This document shows positions 1 through 9,226 of a DNA stretch of 64,000 nucleotides, piece by piece. The position numbers were made by a program, and so were the translations under genes. Under the pieces are notes generated by a model. The model was not told the origin of the DNA. It saw only the letters and a program-made list of their open reading frames with translations, and searched no databases. Source of the DNA: Rhizobiales bacterium 2SD (lineage in GTDB: Bacteria; Pseudomonadota; Alphaproteobacteria; Rhizobiales; Beijerinckiaceae); NCBI GenBank assembly GCA_005502805.1, contig SCMY01000002.1, forward strand, positions 186,001 to 250,000, read 5' to 3'. Position 1 is the first letter of the stretch. Each line of letters begins with the position of its first letter.

Positions 1-1920
1 CACGTCGACCGCGACCTCGGTCGCCCCATCGAACGGCACCTTGGCGTTGGTCACGCGCGGATTGGCATAGCCGAAGCGGCTATAGGACAGACCGAAGCCG
101 AACGGGTAGAGCGCCTCGTTGGCCTCGTCCATGTAGATCGATTCATAGCGCTGGCGGATCTTCTGCGGCCGCCCCGTCGGCAGCTGGTCGTAATAGACCG
201 GGATCTGCCCGACCGAACGCGGAAAACTCATCGGCGTGCGCCCGGCCGGATTGACCTTGCCGGCCAGCACCTCGGCGATCGCGGCGCGTCCCTCGGTGCC
301 GCCATGAAAGGTCTGGACGATCGCGGCGACGTTCTTGTCGGCCCAGCTCAGGACCAGCGGCCGGCCCGTCGCCAGCACCAGCACCACCGGCTTGCCGGTG
401 GCGACCAGCGCCTCCAGCAATTCCTGCTGCACGCCGGGCAGGCCGAGATCGGTGCGTGAGGCGCCCTCGCCCATGAACTCGCAGTCTTCGCCGAGCATGG
501 TGACGACGAGATCGGCCGCGGCCGCCGCCTTCAACGCGGCCTCCTTGTCCTTGAACTCGGTGCCACAGTTCTTGCTGAAGGCCGGCTCATAGGTGACCGT
601 GACGTCGGACGGCAGCTGCTCGCGCAGCGCCTCCGGCAGCGGCTGCACGACGCGGCGGCCGAGTCCGGCCGGGTCGGTCCAGACCCGCTCGTCCTCCGGC
701 ACCGCCATGGCGCCGATCACCGCAACCGACTTCACGGACGGCGCGATCGGCAGCGTCTGCCTGTCGTTCCGGAGCAGGATCACGCCCTCGCGTGCCGCCT
801 GCCGGGCGACCTTGCGGGCTTCCTCGGTCTGCATCAGCGAGGGAGCGGCGGCGACGTCGACATCCGGCCGCTCGAACAGGCCGAGATGATATTTGACCCG
901 CAGCACGCGCCGCACCGCCTCGTCGAGCGCCTTCATCGGCACACGGCCGGCCTTCACCTCACCGGCGAGGTGCTTGTGATAGACGTCGCCCATCATGTCC
1001 ATGTCGATGCCGGCGAGCAGCGCCTTGCGCGCGGCCTCGGCATCGTCCTTGGCGATGCCGTGCAGGCGCAGTTCGGTGATCGAGCCGAAATCCGAGGTGA
1101 CGAAGCCGCGAAAACCCCATTTCCCGCGCAGCAAATCGGTCAGCATGCCGCGATGAGCGGTCGCCGGCATGCCGTTGAGGGCGTTGAACGCCGCCATCGC
1201 CGTCATCGCGCCGGTGTCGAAGGCGGCCTTGAACGGCGGCAGGAAAAGGTCGTGCAACTGGCTGGTCGGGATCCAGGTCGAGTTGTAGTCGCGCCCGCCT
1301 TCGGCCGCGCCATAGCCGACGAAATGCTTGACGCTCGCCGCGACGCCGCCGCGCTGGTAGCCGCGCGTGCGCGCCACCGCGATCACGCTGGCGAGATAGG
1401 CGTCTTCGCCCGCTCCCTCCAGCACCCGGCCCCAGCGCGGATCGCGCGAGATGTCGACCATCGGCGCGAAGGTCCAGTTGACGCCCGCGGCGCGCGCTTC
1501 CCGGCCCGTCCAATAGGCCGCCTGCTCGATCAGCTGCGGGTTCCAGCTCGAGGCCTGGCCGAGCGGCAGCGGAAAATAGGTCGAGAAGCCATGGACGGCA
1601 TCGAGCCCGATGATCAGCGGGATTTTGAGACGCGACTGCCTGACGGCCTCCTGGACCTGCCGGACCTCCTGCGGCACGACGAAATTCATCACCGCGCCCA
1701 TGCGGCCGGCCTTGACCTGATTGATGTCGAAGCCTTCGCCGCGCCCGGAGAGGTGGAGCTGGCCGACCTTCTCCTCCAGCGTCATCCTGCCGATCAGCGC
1801 CGTGATCTTGCGCTCGATCTCGGCGGCCTCGCGCCCGTTCTTCCAGCCGACCTCCTGCTGTGCGTGGGCGAAGGTCGCAAGGCCGCAGAACAGGAATGCA
1901 GCGACGAGCCGCAGAAGCAT
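1..1920 (-). CDS. bglX: GH3 beta-glucosidase (5' part; gene runs off the left edge)
   Basis: Glycoside hydrolase family 3 enzyme that releases glucose from beta-glucosides, probably in the periplasm. The first 640 codons are visible. Residues 1-20 form a signal peptide ending AHA. The family's KHF motif lies near residue 199, and SDF near residue 277 supplies the nucleophile Asp277. The GH3 C-terminal (alpha/beta)6 domain follows, and the start of the fibronectin-like tail is reached before the window ends. The start is the only ATG in front of the signal peptide. It is divergent from the lactate dehydrogenase gene. Family assignment is firm; substrate is inferred from BglX relatives. Confidence 0.93.
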   Translation of the reverse strand, partial: MLLRLVAAFLFCGLATFAHAQQEVGWKNGREAAEIERKITALIGRMTLEEKVGQLHLSGRGEGFDINQVKAGRMGAVMNFVVPQEVRQVQEAVRQSRLKIPLIIGLDAVHGFSTYFPLPLGQASSWNPQLIEQAAYWTGREARAAGVNWTFAPMVDISRDPRWGRVLEGAGEDAYLASVIAVARTRGYQRGGVAASVKHFVGYGAAEGGRDYNSTWIPTSQLHDLFLPPFKAAFDTGAMTAMAAFNALNGMPATAHRGMLTDLLRGKWGFRGFVTSDFGSITELRLHGIAKDDAEAARKALLAGIDMDMMGDVYHKHLAGEVKAGRVPMKALDEAVRRVLRVKYHLGLFERPDVDVAAAPSLMQTEEARKVARQAAREGVILLRNDRQTLPIAPSVKSVAVIGAMAVPEDERVWTDPAGLGRRVVQPLPEALREQLPSDVTVTYEPAFSKNCGTEFKDKEAALKAAAAADLVVTMLGEDCEFMGEGASRTDLGLPGVQQELLEALVATGKPVVLVLATGRPLVLSWADKNVAAIVQTFHGGTEGRAAIAEVLAGKVNPAGRTPMSFPRSVGQIPVYYDQLPTGRPQKIRQRYESIYMDEANEALYPFGFGLSYSRFGYANPRVTNAKVPFDGATEVAVDV

Positions 1921-2119
1921 GAGCACTATCTCGCTGAAGCGTAGGGTGGGAAGGCCGCCCTACAGGATCGGGCCGCCCGGCTCAACCGCTGGCATCGCCG
2001 CAGCGCGATGAACAGGGCCTGAAGCGGGGCCGCCATGCCAGGACGCATCGCCCTCCCGGTTGCCTCCCACCTCGTTCCATGCGACCGAGCGAACGGAGAA
2101 AACGCGGGATTTGGCGACC

Positions 2120-3265
2120 ATGGCCCAGCTTCTGACCATCGAGGATTTGCGTCTGCAGGCGAAGCGCCGCGTCCCGCGCATGTTCTATGACTATGCCGAT
2201 TCCGGTGCCTGGACCGAGAGCACCTACCGCGCCAACGAAGCCGATTTCGCCAATATCAAGCTGCGCCAGCGCGTCGCGGTCGACATGACCAACCGCACGC
2301 TGGCCTCGACCATGATCGGCGAGCAGGTCTCGATGCCGGTGGCGCTGGCGCCGACCGGCATCGCCGGCATGCAGCACGCCGATGGCGAGATTCTCGCCGC
2401 CAGGGCGGCCGCCCGCGCGGGCGTGCCGTTCACGCTCTCGACCATGAGCGTCTGCTCGATCGAGGACGTCGCCGAGAACACCGACAAGCCGTTCTGGTTC
2501 CAGCTCTATGTGATGCGCGACCGCGTCTTCATCGAGCGCCTGATCGACCGCGCCAAGGCGGCCGGCTGCTCGGCGCTGATGCTGACGCTCGACCTGCAGA
2601 TCCTCGGCCAGCGCCATAAGGATATCCGCAACGGCCTCTCCGCTCCGCCCAAGCCGACCATCGCCAACCTGATCAACCTCGCTTTGAAGCCGCGCTGGTG
2701 CATGGGCATGCTCGGCACCAAAAGGCGCAGCTTCGGCAACATCGTCGGCCACGCCACCGGCGTCGGCGACATGACCTCGCTCTCGGCCTGGACCGCCGAG
2801 CAGTTCGACCCGACCCTGAGCTGGGACGACGTCAAGTGGATCAAGGACCGCTGGGGCGGCAAGCTGATCCTGAAGGGCATCCTCGATGCCGAGGACGCCG
2901 AGCTCGCGGCCCAGAGCGGTGCCGATGCGCTGATCGTCTCCAACCATGGCGGGCGCCAGCTCGACGGCGCGGTCTCCTCGATCGCCGCCCTGCCGGGAAT
3001 CGTCGAGCAGGTCGGCGGGCGTATGGAGGTCTGGATGGATGGCGGCGTCCGCTCCGGCCAGGACGTGCTCAAGGCGGTGGCGCTCGGCGCCCGCGGCGTC
3101 CTGATCGGCCGCCCGTTCCTGTATGGCCTCGGTGCCTTGGGCGAGGACGGCGTCAAGCTCGCCCTCGACATCATCCGCAAGGAGATGGACATCACCATGG
3201 CTCTCTGCGGCAAGCGCGACATCCAGGACGTCGACGCCAGCATCCTGGTCAAGGGCAAGGCCTGA
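2120..3265 (+). CDS. lldD: FMN-dependent L-lactate dehydrogenase / alpha-hydroxy-acid oxidase
   Basis: 381-residue member of the FMN-dependent alpha-hydroxy-acid dehydrogenase family, which oxidises L-lactate or a related 2-hydroxy acid and passes electrons to the respiratory chain. The protein begins MAQLLTIEDL and has the family's N-terminal YDYADSGAW segment. The active-site motif SNHGGRQLDG carries the catalytic His and the substrate-binding Arg, and the DGGVRSGQD and GRPFLYG segments bind FMN phosphate. ATG 2120 was preferred over an in-frame upstream codon at 2060 because homology begins there. It stands alone, with no lldR or permease next to it. L-lactate is the most likely substrate, but a related 2-hydroxy acid cannot be excluded. 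Confidence 0.9.
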   Translation: MAQLLTIEDLRLQAKRRVPRMFYDYADSGAWTESTYRANEADFANIKLRQRVAVDMTNRTLASTMIGEQVSMPVALAPTGIAGMQHADGEILAARAAARAGVPFTLSTMSVCSIEDVAENTDKPFWFQLYVMRDRVFIERLIDRAKAAGCSALMLTLDLQILGQRHKDIRNGLSAPPKPTIANLINLALKPRWCMGMLGTKRRSFGNIVGHATGVGDMTSLSAWTAEQFDPTLSWDDVKWIKDRWGGKLILKGILDAEDAELAAQSGADALIVSNHGGRQLDGAVSSIAALPGIVEQVGGRMEVWMDGGVRSGQDVLKAVALGARGVLIGRPFLYGLGALGEDGVKLALDIIRKEMDITMALCGKRDIQDVDASILVKGKA

Positions 3266-3277
3266 CGCCGTCGGCGC

Positions 3278-4291
3278 TCAAGGCTCCTCTTCGAGGGCGA
3301 GAACGGCGAAGCTGGCGAGCCAGTGCTCGCCCATATAGTCTCCGGCGATATGCGGGAAACCGGCAGCGAGATGCGCGGCCGCGGCCGTCTTCGCCACCGC
3401 CCGGCGGGCATCGCCTTCCGGCAAGGCGTCCGCCAACGCCCGCCAGCACCAGGCCCGGCTGAGGTTCAGCCCGTCGAGATGGGCGATCTTGCCGTCGCTG
3501 CGGTCGGTGACGGTCGCCGGCCCGAACAGGGTCGCCGGCTCCTGGTGCTCCAGCCGCGGCAGGAAGCGGTCGAACCAGGGCAGGAACGCTTCCGGCGTCA
3601 GCAGGCGGCGCATGCACTCGGCCTCGATCAGCGCCGAGGACTGGAAATCGTCGCCACTCGGCTCGCCCCAGGCCGGGCAGTCGACATCGTCGCCGTACCA
3701 GCGCAGAGCCGTCTGGCGCAGCAGAGTGGCGAACTCGTCATCCGCTGTCGCGGCCGCATAGTCCGCCGCCATGCGCAGGCCGAAGGCGGTGTTGAAATGC
3801 GTGCCGACCCGCACCGGATAGGTCGCGAGCGGCAGGAAGTCGCGAAAGCGCTGCGCGAAGACCTCGGCCAGCGGGGCGATAATCTTCGACCAACGCTTGT
3901 CGTCGAGCAGGCTGAGTTCCGCCGCCAGCTTCAGAAGCCAGCCCCAGCCATAGGGGCGTTTGAAGCCGCGCGCGGTCGGCGCTGCGAGATAGGCGCATTC
4001 GACCGCGACCTTCTCTGGGGTCAGCTGCGCGTCGAACAGTGCGCGGATATCGGCAGCCGCCGCGAAGCCGGGGTAGCGCCGCAGCAGGCGCGCCAGCATC
4101 CAGTAGCTATGCACGCAGGAATGCCAGTCATAGCTGCCATAGAAGATCGGGTGCAGCTCGCGCGGGGTCCGCGCATCCTCCGGGCCGGCCAGCGTATGGT
4201 CCGGCTTGTTGGGGTATTCGCGCCCGACATGCCCGAGCGCGATACGGGCGAAACGAAGCGCGAGCTCTTCCGTCAGACGGGCGGCGGTCAT
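3278..4291 (-). CDS. DUF2891 family protein
   Basis: 337-residue soluble protein of the DUF2891 family, whose function is not established. It is rich in Trp, His and aromatic residues, with conserved-looking stretches FYGSYDWHSCVHSYW (about residues 49-63) and RPYGWGWLLKL. The composition suggests an alpha/alpha-barrel fold, but this is inference. It has no signal peptide. Its ATG overlaps the stop of the upstream transporter in an ATGA arrangement (4288-4291), so the two are translationally coupled and probably act together. The LysR gene beyond the transporter is the likely regulator. Confidence 0.8.
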   Translation of the reverse strand: MTAARLTEELALRFARIALGHVGREYPNKPDHTLAGPEDARTPRELHPIFYGSYDWHSCVHSYWMLARLLRRYPGFAAAADIRALFDAQLTPEKVAVECAYLAAPTARGFKRPYGWGWLLKLAAELSLLDDKRWSKIIAPLAEVFAQRFRDFLPLATYPVRVGTHFNTAFGLRMAADYAAATADDEFATLLRQTALRWYGDDVDCPAWGEPSGDDFQSSALIEAECMRRLLTPEAFLPWFDRFLPRLEHQEPATLFGPATVTDRSDGKIAHLDGLNLSRAWCWRALADALPEGDARRAVAKTAAAAHLAAGFPHIAGDYMGEHWLASFAVLALEEEP

Positions 4292-5211
4292 AATGGCTTC
4301 CTTGCTCTGGTGTAGCTGATGATCAGGTCGATCAGGCGCGGGGTGAGATAGATCGGCAACTGCGTCGCCGCGAAGAACAGCGCCATGCGCGGCGAGGCCG
4401 CAGCGCCGAGCGCCGACCAGACCAGCCCGACATTGCGATTGCCGAGGATGAGACCGATGGTCAATCGCTCGGCAAGCGCGCCGGGCAGGAGAAAGGTACC
4501 GGCGCCCTGCAGGCCAAGATTGCAGGCGAAGGCGACTGCGAGGCAGAGCAGCGCGCTTTGCCAATCGGCTTCGATCTGCGCGCGCACGCCCGCCATGGTC
4601 GCGACCACGAAGATGAGCAGCGCCACGACGACAATCCTGTCCACTGTTTCACCATGGCTGTGCAATTGCCGCCCTGCAAAACGCCGCAGCAGCAGGGCGA
4701 CACCCTCCGCGCCGCCGACCAGCAGGGCCAGGCGCAAGGCGAGGTCGAGGGCGCTGAGCCCGATCCCACCGAACCAGCCGGCAAGAAGTGGCACGGTGAG
4801 CGGCGCGAGCGCCATACACAGCAGCGTCACCGCGAGCGGCACCGTGCCGTCGAGCCCCAGCATCCGCGCCACTGCCGCCGTGCCACTCGATGGCGGAGCC
4901 GCGGTCGCCAGCATAAGGGCGAGCGCGAGCTCGGTGCCGAGGCCGAGACGATAGGCGAAAAGGCCGATCAGGATCGGACAGGCGATCATCACGGTGGCGG
5001 GGAGCAGTAGCGAGAGCGCCGGACGGCCAAGCACGGCGATGACCGCCTTGCCATCGGTCCGCAGCAGCGTGCCGAGCACGATGAGGAAGATCATCGCCGG
5101 CATCGATGGCCGCGCCAGCTCGGCCAGCGCCGGAAAGGCCAGGCCGACGAGGACGCCAAGCGCTAGGATTGTCGGTCCGCGCGGCACGAGGCGCGACAGG
5201 GATGCTCGCAT
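4288..5211 (-). CDS. bile acid:sodium symporter (SBF)-like membrane transporter
   Basis: 307-residue integral membrane protein with about nine or ten hydrophobic segments, resembling the SBF/BASS superfamily. Features include an ATAAPPSSGTAAVARMLGL stretch with a helix-breaking Pro pair in the middle and an LGNRNVGLVW motif near the C-terminus, comparable to the crossover helices of BASS proteins. It is the first gene of a two-gene operon with DUF2891, sharing an ATGA overlap. It is divergent from a LysR gene with a 90-bp shared promoter region. The substrate is unknown. Confidence 0.7.
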   Translation of the reverse strand: MRASLSRLVPRGPTILALGVLVGLAFPALAELARPSMPAMIFLIVLGTLLRTDGKAVIAVLGRPALSLLLPATVMIACPILIGLFAYRLGLGTELALALMLATAAPPSSGTAAVARMLGLDGTVPLAVTLLCMALAPLTVPLLAGWFGGIGLSALDLALRLALLVGGAEGVALLLRRFAGRQLHSHGETVDRIVVVALLIFVVATMAGVRAQIEADWQSALLCLAVAFACNLGLQGAGTFLLPGALAERLTIGLILGNRNVGLVWSALGAAASPRMALFFAATQLPIYLTPRLIDLIISYTRARKPL

Positions 5212-5268
5212 GCGCCTCGTCCGGTCGTTTCAAGCACGCCCCTTTCAGCAGCTCGCATGTCATTGCGG

Positions 5269-5278
5269 AAATCGATTT
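5269..5278. promoter_or_regulatory. possible operator between divergent transporter and LysR genes
   Basis: AAATCGATTT is a perfect 10-bp palindrome in an AT-rich stretch of the 90-bp divergent spacer. LysR regulators commonly bind such spacers, but no full T-N11-A box stands out, so this is tentative. Confidence 0.25.
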
Positions 5279-5301
5279 TTACTATCAGTACTATTGTCCA
5301 G

Positions 5302-6207
5302 ATGAATTTAGCTGCTATCGACCTCAATCTCCTCACCGCCTTCGAGGCGCTGCTGGAGGAGCGCAACGTCACCCGTGCCGGCCAGCGCATCGGCCTGGCG
5401 CAGCCCTCGATGAGCAGCGCGCTGACGCGTTTGCGCGCCTTGTTCAGCGACGAGCTCTTCATCCGCACCGCGGCGGGCATGCAGCCGACCGCCAGGGCCC
5501 TGGCGCTGGCCCGGCCGATCGGCGAGGCACTCGCCCAGATCAGGCAGACGCTCGCGCCCGATACTGCCTTCGACCCAGCGACGGCGCGCCGCCGCCTGAC
5601 CATCGCCGTCACCGACTATGGCGACCTCGTCGTCGTGCCGGCGCTGGTCGCCCTGCTGCGCCAGGAGGCATCCGGCATCGACCTCATCGTCCGGCCGATC
5701 GGAGATGCCGCCGCGAGTCTGGCCGCTCTCGCGCGCGGCGATATCGATGCGCTCATCGGCGGCCACCTCCCAGACTCCCCGCGCATCGTCAGGCGCAGGC
5801 TGTTCGAGGAGGATTTCGTCTGCATCTGCGACAAGGCGCATGCCGTGCCACTGACGCCCGACGCTTATCTCCGGCTGCCGCATGCGCTGTTCTCTTCCGC
5901 GGGCGGCGACGGCTCGCCCGGCGTGGTCGACGACATCCTCGCCATGGAGGGCCGCAAGCGCCGGGTCGCGGTCACGCTCGCCCATGTCGTCGCCGTGCCC
6001 TTCGCGGTAGCCGGCACCGATCTCGTCGCGACCATGGCGAGGCGTGTCGCCGGGCGCTTCGCCGGTATCGCCGGCGTCACGCTGATGCCCCTGCCCTATG
6101 ACGCCCCGCCCTTCGCCATCGACCTGCTGCACGGCCGCCGCGCCGTGACCGACCCAGCCTTGGCGTGGTTCCTGGCGACGATCGAGCGGGTCGGGCGCTC
6201 GCTTTGA
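5302..6207 (+). CDS. LysR-family transcriptional regulator
   Basis: 301-residue LysR-type regulator. The winged helix-turn-helix lies at about residues 5-62 (DLNLLTAFEALLEE, then SSALTRLRALF as recognition helix), followed by a periplasmic-binding-like effector domain. The start at 5302 gives the canonical MNLAAIDLNLL beginning; an in-frame ATG at 5257 would add 15 atypical residues. It is divergent from the SBF/DUF2891 operon and presumably controls it in response to a substrate or product of that pathway. The effector is unknown. Confidence 0.9.
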   Translation: MNLAAIDLNLLTAFEALLEERNVTRAGQRIGLAQPSMSSALTRLRALFSDELFIRTAAGMQPTARALALARPIGEALAQIRQTLAPDTAFDPATARRRLTIAVTDYGDLVVVPALVALLRQEASGIDLIVRPIGDAAASLAALARGDIDALIGGHLPDSPRIVRRRLFEEDFVCICDKAHAVPLTPDAYLRLPHALFSSAGGDGSPGVVDDILAMEGRKRRVAVTLAHVVAVPFAVAGTDLVATMARRVAGRFAGIAGVTLMPLPYDAPPFAIDLLHGRRAVTDPALAWFLATIERVGRSL

Positions 6208-6257
6208 AGAAGACGAGCGCAGGCAAGCTTGACTCCCACGCTCATCGCATCCAAATA

Positions 6258-6279
6258 AATGAGCAATCACTCACTCATT
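6258..6279. promoter_or_regulatory. TetR operator, copy 1 (upstream of tetR)
   Basis: An AATGAG...CTCATT inverted repeat lies 15 bp before the tetR start. It matches the site at 6911-6932 upstream of the SDR gene at nearly every position, sharing AATGAGCAA followed by ACTCACTCA. Two copies bracketing a TetR gene and its neighbour indicate autoregulation plus control of the target. Confidence 0.8.
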
Positions 6280-6294
6280 CAGATTTGACCGTTC

Positions 6295-6864
6295 ATGGCC
6301 CGCCCTCTCAGCGAAGCGAAGCGCGAAGCGATCCTGGCCGCCGCCTGCAAGCTGGTGGCGGAGCATGGCACCGGCGCGCCGACCGCCAAGATCGCCAGGG
6401 AGGCCAGGCTCGCCGAGGGCACGCTCTTCACCTATTTCGCCAGCAAGGACGAGCTGCTCAACCAGCTCTATCTCGAGCTGAAGACCGATTTCGCCAAGCT
6501 CACCGTGCCCTCCTATCCCAGCAATGGCAGCGTCCGTGACCGCTTCGAGCACTTCTGGAACGGCTTCATCGACTGGGGGGCGAAACATCCCGTCAAGCGC
6601 AAGGCGCTGCGTCAGCTCGCCGTCTCCGACCGGATCACCCAGGAGACCCGCGACAAGTCGGCCATCGCCTTCGCCGAGATCAGCGCCCTGTTCGAGCAGG
6701 GCCATCGCGACGGCGTGCTGAAGGACCAGCCACAGAGCTTCATCGGCACGGTTCTCGACGCTTTGGGCACCATGACGCTTGACCTGATCGCACAGGAGCC
6801 GAGCCAGCACGAGCACTACAGGAAGGCCGGATTTTCGGTCTTCTGGGACGGCATCAGCGCCTGA
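6295..6864 (+). CDS. TetR/AcrR-family transcriptional repressor
   Basis: 189-residue TetR-type regulator. The N-terminal HTH (about residues 8-55) contains TAKIAREARLAEGTLFTYF, a typical TetR recognition helix, and KDELLNQLY follows. The C-terminal half is an all-helical ligand domain. The gene is preceded by one copy of a 22-bp operator, and the next gene, an SDR oxidoreductase, is preceded by the other. It most likely represses itself and the SDR until an unknown small molecule binds. Confidence 0.92.
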   Translation: MARPLSEAKREAILAAACKLVAEHGTGAPTAKIAREARLAEGTLFTYFASKDELLNQLYLELKTDFAKLTVPSYPSNGSVRDRFEHFWNGFIDWGAKHPVKRKALRQLAVSDRITQETRDKSAIAFAEISALFEQGHRDGVLKDQPQSFIGTVLDALGTMTLDLIAQEPSQHEHYRKAGFSVFWDGISA

Positions 6865-6910
6865 AAACCCGGCAAGGAACACTCCGCCAACAGCCAATTC
6901 TACTCGTTTA

Positions 6911-6932
6911 AATGAGCAAGTACTCACTCACA
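6911..6932. promoter_or_regulatory. TetR operator, copy 2 (upstream of SDR gene)
   Basis: AATGAGCAAGTACTCACTCA is a near-copy of the 6258-6279 site. The core TGAG-N2-AGTACT-N2-CTCA is symmetrical. It ends 18 bp before the SDR ATG, so a bound repressor would cover the promoter or start region. Confidence 0.8.
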
Positions 6933-6950
6933 ATATCGAGAGGACAGCAC

Positions 6951-7832
6951 ATGACCAAGACCTGGCTGATCACCGGCGCCTCCCGCGGCCTTGGCCGCTC
7001 GATCGCCGAAGCCGCTCTCGCCGCCGGCGACACTGTCGTCGCGACCGCGCGCGATCCTGGCCGCCTCGCCGATATCGAGGCCCGATACCCCGATACGCTG
7101 CTCTCCTTCGCGCTCGACGTCACCGACATGGCGGCAGCGAACGTGGCCGTGACCGTCGCGGTCGACACCTTCGGCCGGCTCGACGTGCTCGTGAACAATG
7201 CCGGCTATGGCCATGCCGCTGCCTTCGAGCAGACCAGCGAAGACAGCTTCCGCGCCCAGATCGAGACCAATTTCTACGGCGTCGTGAACCTCACCCGTGC
7301 GGCGCTGCCGGTGCTGCGGGCCCAGCGTTCCGGCCACATCATCAACATCTCCTCGGTCGGCGGGCGCACCGCCACGCCCGGCCTCAGCGCCTACCAATCA
7401 GCGAAATGGGCGGTCGGCGGCTTCAGCGAGGTCATCGCCAGAGAGGTCGCACCGTTCGGCGTCAAGATCGTCTGCGTCGAGCCCGGCGGCATGTGCACCT
7501 CATGGGGCGAGATCGCCCGCGGCAACGCCCCGGCGGTGCTGCCGGACTACCAGCCCAGCGTCGGCGCCGTGCTCGACCGGCTCAGGGCCTATGTCGGCAA
7601 CGAGATCGGCGATCCCGAGCGTATCGCCGGGATCATCCTCGATCTCAGCCGGCGCGAGACCTTGCCGGCCCATCTCGTCCTCGGCAGCGACGCCCTCTTC
7701 GTCCTCGCCCAGGCGGAAGCCGAGCGGCAGAGACAGGCGGCGGAATGGGCCGAGGTCAGCCGTTCCTCGGATTTCGTCGGCACCGATCTCGTGGCGCTGC
7801 AGAAGCTGCTCGGCGGGGAGGCTCGGGCGTAG
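6951..7832 (+). CDS. short-chain dehydrogenase/reductase (SDR)
   Basis: 293-residue classical SDR oxidoreductase using NAD(P)H. It has the glycine-rich cofactor loop TGASRGLG (residues 8-15), the NNAG motif, the catalytic Ser in ISSVGG, and the YQSAK catalytic Tyr-Lys pair. The length and C-terminal extension fit the 'oxidoreductase' subgroup acting on aldehydes or ketones. ATG 6951 follows a GAGAGGA ribosome site. It is regulated by the adjacent TetR protein through a shared operator. Substrate unknown. Confidence 0.9.
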   Translation: MTKTWLITGASRGLGRSIAEAALAAGDTVVATARDPGRLADIEARYPDTLLSFALDVTDMAAANVAVTVAVDTFGRLDVLVNNAGYGHAAAFEQTSEDSFRAQIETNFYGVVNLTRAALPVLRAQRSGHIINISSVGGRTATPGLSAYQSAKWAVGGFSEVIAREVAPFGVKIVCVEPGGMCTSWGEIARGNAPAVLPDYQPSVGAVLDRLRAYVGNEIGDPERIAGIILDLSRRETLPAHLVLGSDALFVLAQAEAERQRQAAEWAEVSRSSDFVGTDLVALQKLLGGEARA

Positions 7833-7868
7833 ATCAACTGTCGGAAGCCGCGAGGACAGCAGCGACGT

Positions 7869-8936
7869 TCAGCCAGAAGCCGCTCGCTTCATGATGAACT
7901 CTGCTCGTTCGCGGACCGCCAGGGATCGGTCCGCCAGCATCTTTGATGCATAGTCCGTGGCCTCCGGCAGCTCTTTGAGATAGCGGATAACCCCATCCAG
8001 TCCGACGCGACGGACCACTGCGGAGCGGTCATCGACGGCTTTGGCTATGAGTTGAGAGCGATTGTGCATGACGGTCAGCGCGCGCTCCGCATAGACGATC
8101 TCGCGTTTCCGCTCGCCCATGGACTTGTCCACCCAGCGCCAGCCATATCCGGATGGCCAGGACGCTTTGCCGTCGATCAGGAAGGCGAAGGCCGTCGCGC
8201 GCAGTGAGGGCTGGACGGCCTCGAAAGCGACGCGCATCAGGTACTGGTCGAGCGCGGGGCCTCGCAGCGCAAAGCGAAGCGTCCTTGTGCCTGCTCCTCG
8301 CGTCTGTGCGATGAGTAGCTCTGCCAGGGCTTCCGCGACGTCCGCTCGAGAGAACGCCTGATCCAGTATCTGGCGCTCGCCACCCCACCTCCCCCAACTG
8401 TCGCTGCGCACCAGAAGGGCCTCCGCCGACCGGGCGACGATCTCCGCATCTGTCTGCGGAAAGCATCGCGTTGCGCACGCCTCTGCTGCTTCGCGCACAG
8501 GCTCCGCCCAATCGTTCAGTCGGCACGCAACCGCCGCGAACAGGAAGGGAGACGAAAGCCCGCCAGCGAAGTGCTTCAGCGCCAGCTCGCGCAACCGCCC
8601 ATCACGATGGAACAGGAAGAGGCCCGCGAGTTCAGGCCGTTTGAGCAGTTGCTCCTTGTCGGTAAGAGCGCGTTGCGGTGATTGGACAGAAGGCTCCAGA
8701 TGCAGGCGATGAAAGAGCCCGGCGCCATCCGCGATCGCCCCGGCGGCGTGTACGACCTCTCCCGCTGGCAACTCGTCCAGCAGCCTGATGACTCCGTCGA
8801 GTTCAGTCCCGACCCATTGCCCAGCCTCGCGTTTCGCGCGCACCAGTGCGAGCGCGCTCTGAAGCGTGGTGCTGATTGGCGAAGGCATATGGCGGGCCGA
8901 GACATCCGTGCGCTCGGTACTGCCCGGCGCTTTCAT
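7869..8936 (-). CDS. HEAT-repeat-like hypothetical protein
   Basis: About 355-residue all-helical protein with repeated helical pairs of HEAT type. The clearest are AVDDRSAVVRRVGLDGVIRYL followed by MLADRSLAVRERAEFIM at the C-terminus, and a similar unit near the middle. It has no signal peptide or catalytic motif. Start choice is uncertain: ATG 8936 or ATG 8888. Base composition is more AT-rich than in the flanking core genes, suggesting transfer. Such proteins are often scaffolds or immunity-associated, but nothing here proves a role. Confidence 0.6.
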   Translation of the reverse strand: MKAPGSTERTDVSARHMPSPISTTLQSALALVRAKREAGQWVGTELDGVIRLLDELPAGEVVHAAGAIADGAGLFHRLHLEPSVQSPQRALTDKEQLLKRPELAGLFLFHRDGRLRELALKHFAGGLSSPFLFAAVACRLNDWAEPVREAAEACATRCFPQTDAEIVARSAEALLVRSDSWGRWGGERQILDQAFSRADVAEALAELLIAQTRGAGTRTLRFALRGPALDQYLMRVAFEAVQPSLRATAFAFLIDGKASWPSGYGWRWVDKSMGERKREIVYAERALTVMHNRSQLIAKAVDDRSAVVRRVGLDGVIRYLKELPEATDYASKMLADRSLAVRERAEFIMKRAASG

Positions 8937-9226
8937 CCGGATGATGACCGGCAAGCACGCTGCAAGTCAAAGAAGCAATGAGGCAGGTCAGATCAACCGG
9001 AGCTTGCCGTGGAGCGTCGCAAATGCTGTCTTGCCTGCCATGACCGCAGAGCCCGTAGAAGCCAGCATCCCGACCAACGCTGCCAGCATCGATCTCTTCG
9101 TCTACGGCTTCGAGCCGATCGATGTTTGGTTTGGTTGGAGCGATGAAGCGCAGTTCAGGGCATCCATCGAGAGGTGGTATACCACAGAAAACCGGGACGC
9201 CATGTGGGCATTCCTGCCGATGGGTC

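Noticed and set aside
1941..1963. GTAGGGTGGG...CGCCCTAC hairpin upstream of the beta-glucosidase gene
   Set aside because: Imperfect, lies in a promoter region rather than downstream of a gene, and has no U-run.
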